Origin: Arctopsyche grandis
Lineage: Eukaryota > Arthropoda > Insecta > Trichoptera > Hydropsychidae
Direction: 5' to 3'
Assembly (NCBI RefSeq): GCF_051622035.1
Contig: NC_135355.1
Coordinates: forward strand, 7,304,001-7,368,000
Length of the DNA stretch: 64,000 nt
The notes beneath the pieces are model-generated. The model saw nothing but the letters and a program-made list of their open reading frames with translations. It did no database searches and was not told where the DNA came from. Every line of letters starts with the position of its first letter. The stretch's first letter is position 1. The position numbers were made by a program, and so were the translations under genes. Below are positions 63,217 through 64,000 of the stretch, piece by piece.

Positions 63217-63485
63217 CCCTGTATGTATTGGTACATTAAATCTTCGTATGGTTATTAACGTTGTAAATAATAAAAATAACTATCGTATAGCTGTATATCG
63301 TAATTCTATTGAAGCTTAACGTCAAGTCAATGATTTAGGCAAACGTAACTTAGAAAAGGATTAATTGGCTTTCTCTGAAGCTATGTAGTTCTTAGGCCTT
63401 AAAAGCATTCAAATCCAAAACAAAACTGGATATATGTAATTAGTAGAGACACGTATTTTGGGCACTTTGCTATTAATGCTTAATT
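63217..63485 (+). pseudogene. coding-like segment with in-frame TAA/TAG, origin unknown
   Basis: One frame reads VNPVCIGTLNLRMVINVVNN, then KNNYRIAVYRNSIEA and onward, in protein-like sequence for about 85 codons. It is interrupted by TAA, TAA, TAG and TAA before the final TGA. Each of these four stops is one C-to-T change from CAA or CAG. Arg is almost always CGT in this stretch, unlike the AGA-rich genes and LINEs elsewhere in the window. It may be a decayed foreign (perhaps bacterial) insertion, or chance. No family recognised. Confidence 0.3.
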
Positions 63486-64000
63486 GATGGTAAAATTTGA
63501 AATTGATGCTAATAGATGCTAAATTCGTAAAATATGCGAATAGATGCTAAAATAAAAAACAAAATTGGAATATGCATAAAATTAAAAGACAATTTAGAAG
63601 GGTCTTCCTATTCCTTTGCCCATTTATTATGTGAAGAATTTAAGGGGATAAAACAGAGCTTGCAGTTTACCATAGACGGTGTTTTTCCTGTTGAAACAAA
63701 GCAATTGCTTTTGTCTACTACTGTAAACAAAAGAAGATAGTTGGAGCTGTGTATCCAAAAGGTTGCTCAAACAAGCGTCTTAAAACTAGACTCGCATTCA
63801 AAACTAAATGAGACAAATCTATTCCTCCAAACATTGAGTAAACTATTCAATCCATCTGTGGCAGTTACAAAATATAATATTAATGTTAAAGAAACAGTTT
63901 TGTTTTTTAGAAACCTGCCATTGTTTAATGTATTAACAGAGGCTCAATGTTTGGAAGGATATCAGCACTTTGAAATGTGGTGTTACCAGAGGATGCTAAA
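63486..64000 (+). other. coding-like remnant at window edge, possibly LINE
   Basis: A frame at 63534-63740 (IKLKDNLEGSSYSFAHLLCE) is open but unrecognised. The last 70 bases read GYQHFEMWCYQRMLK, which resembles the Phe-Glu-Met-Trp-Cys-Tyr-Arg-Arg-Met-Leu motif near the C-terminus of many insect LINE polyproteins. The window ends there. Confidence 0.35.

Overview
The window is AT-rich animal nuclear DNA, most likely from a holometabolous insect. It has spliced genes with short exons and GT-AG introns, insect-type neuropeptide receptor sequence, many palindromic ACATATGTATGTACAT-type microsatellites, and a dense load of non-LTR retrotransposons, tRNA-derived SINEs and DNA-transposon remnants. 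I cannot fix the order from sequence alone.

Three protein-coding genes can be reconstructed with consistent splice phases. (1) A two-exon plus-strand gene (5213-7666) encodes a 207-residue secreted protein. It has a TATA box, a signal peptide, an Arg-X-Arg-Arg site, an acidic middle and a six-cysteine C-terminus; its function is unknown. (2) An eight-exon minus-strand gene (17809 down to 8934) encodes a 766-residue TRAFD1-type protein, with N-terminal TRAF-type zinc fingers, a long polar middle and two C-terminal Pro-Cys-Glu-Phe-Cys fingers. Its last intron hosts a dead Tc1-like transposon. (3) A minus-strand GPCR gene (41673 down to 22326, eight exons seen) matches the crustacean cardioactive peptide (CCAP) receptor family from TM2 to the C-terminus. 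The N-terminal/TM1 exon was not found and may lie beyond 64000. A possible partial exon sits at the left edge and a 55-codon ORF lies at 1997-2164; neither is recognised.

Layout: 1-5.1 kb, possible edge exon, AT-rich spacer and a 1.2 kb modular repeat; 5.1-7.8 kb, secreted-protein gene; 8.9-17.8 kb, TRAFD1-like gene with a GC-rich promoter region; 18-22 kb, intergenic with LTR-like or unassigned sequence and a (TA)n tract; 22.3-41.7 kb, CCAP receptor gene whose introns hold a pogo/Tigger-like element, LINE fragments, an intact RTE LINE, a 382-bp foldback element, a hAT MITE and SINEs; 41.7-55 kb, repeat-rich sequence with mosaic LINE fragments; 55.2-60.4 kb, two minus-strand RTE copies in head-to-tail order separated by (TA)n; 60.4-64 kb, Tigger-like remnant, second copy of the modular repeat, and unexplained coding-like sequence.

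The clearest active entity is the RTE-type LINE. Two copies keep a full 985-codon endonuclease/RT ORF, a third is 5'-truncated, and all three lie against (TA)n tracts, which suggests preferred insertion into TA microsatellites. SINEs and one LINE family share a similar 3' hairpin with different stem sequences, as expected for a SINE/LINE partnership. I see no gene cluster that forms a new multi-gene system.
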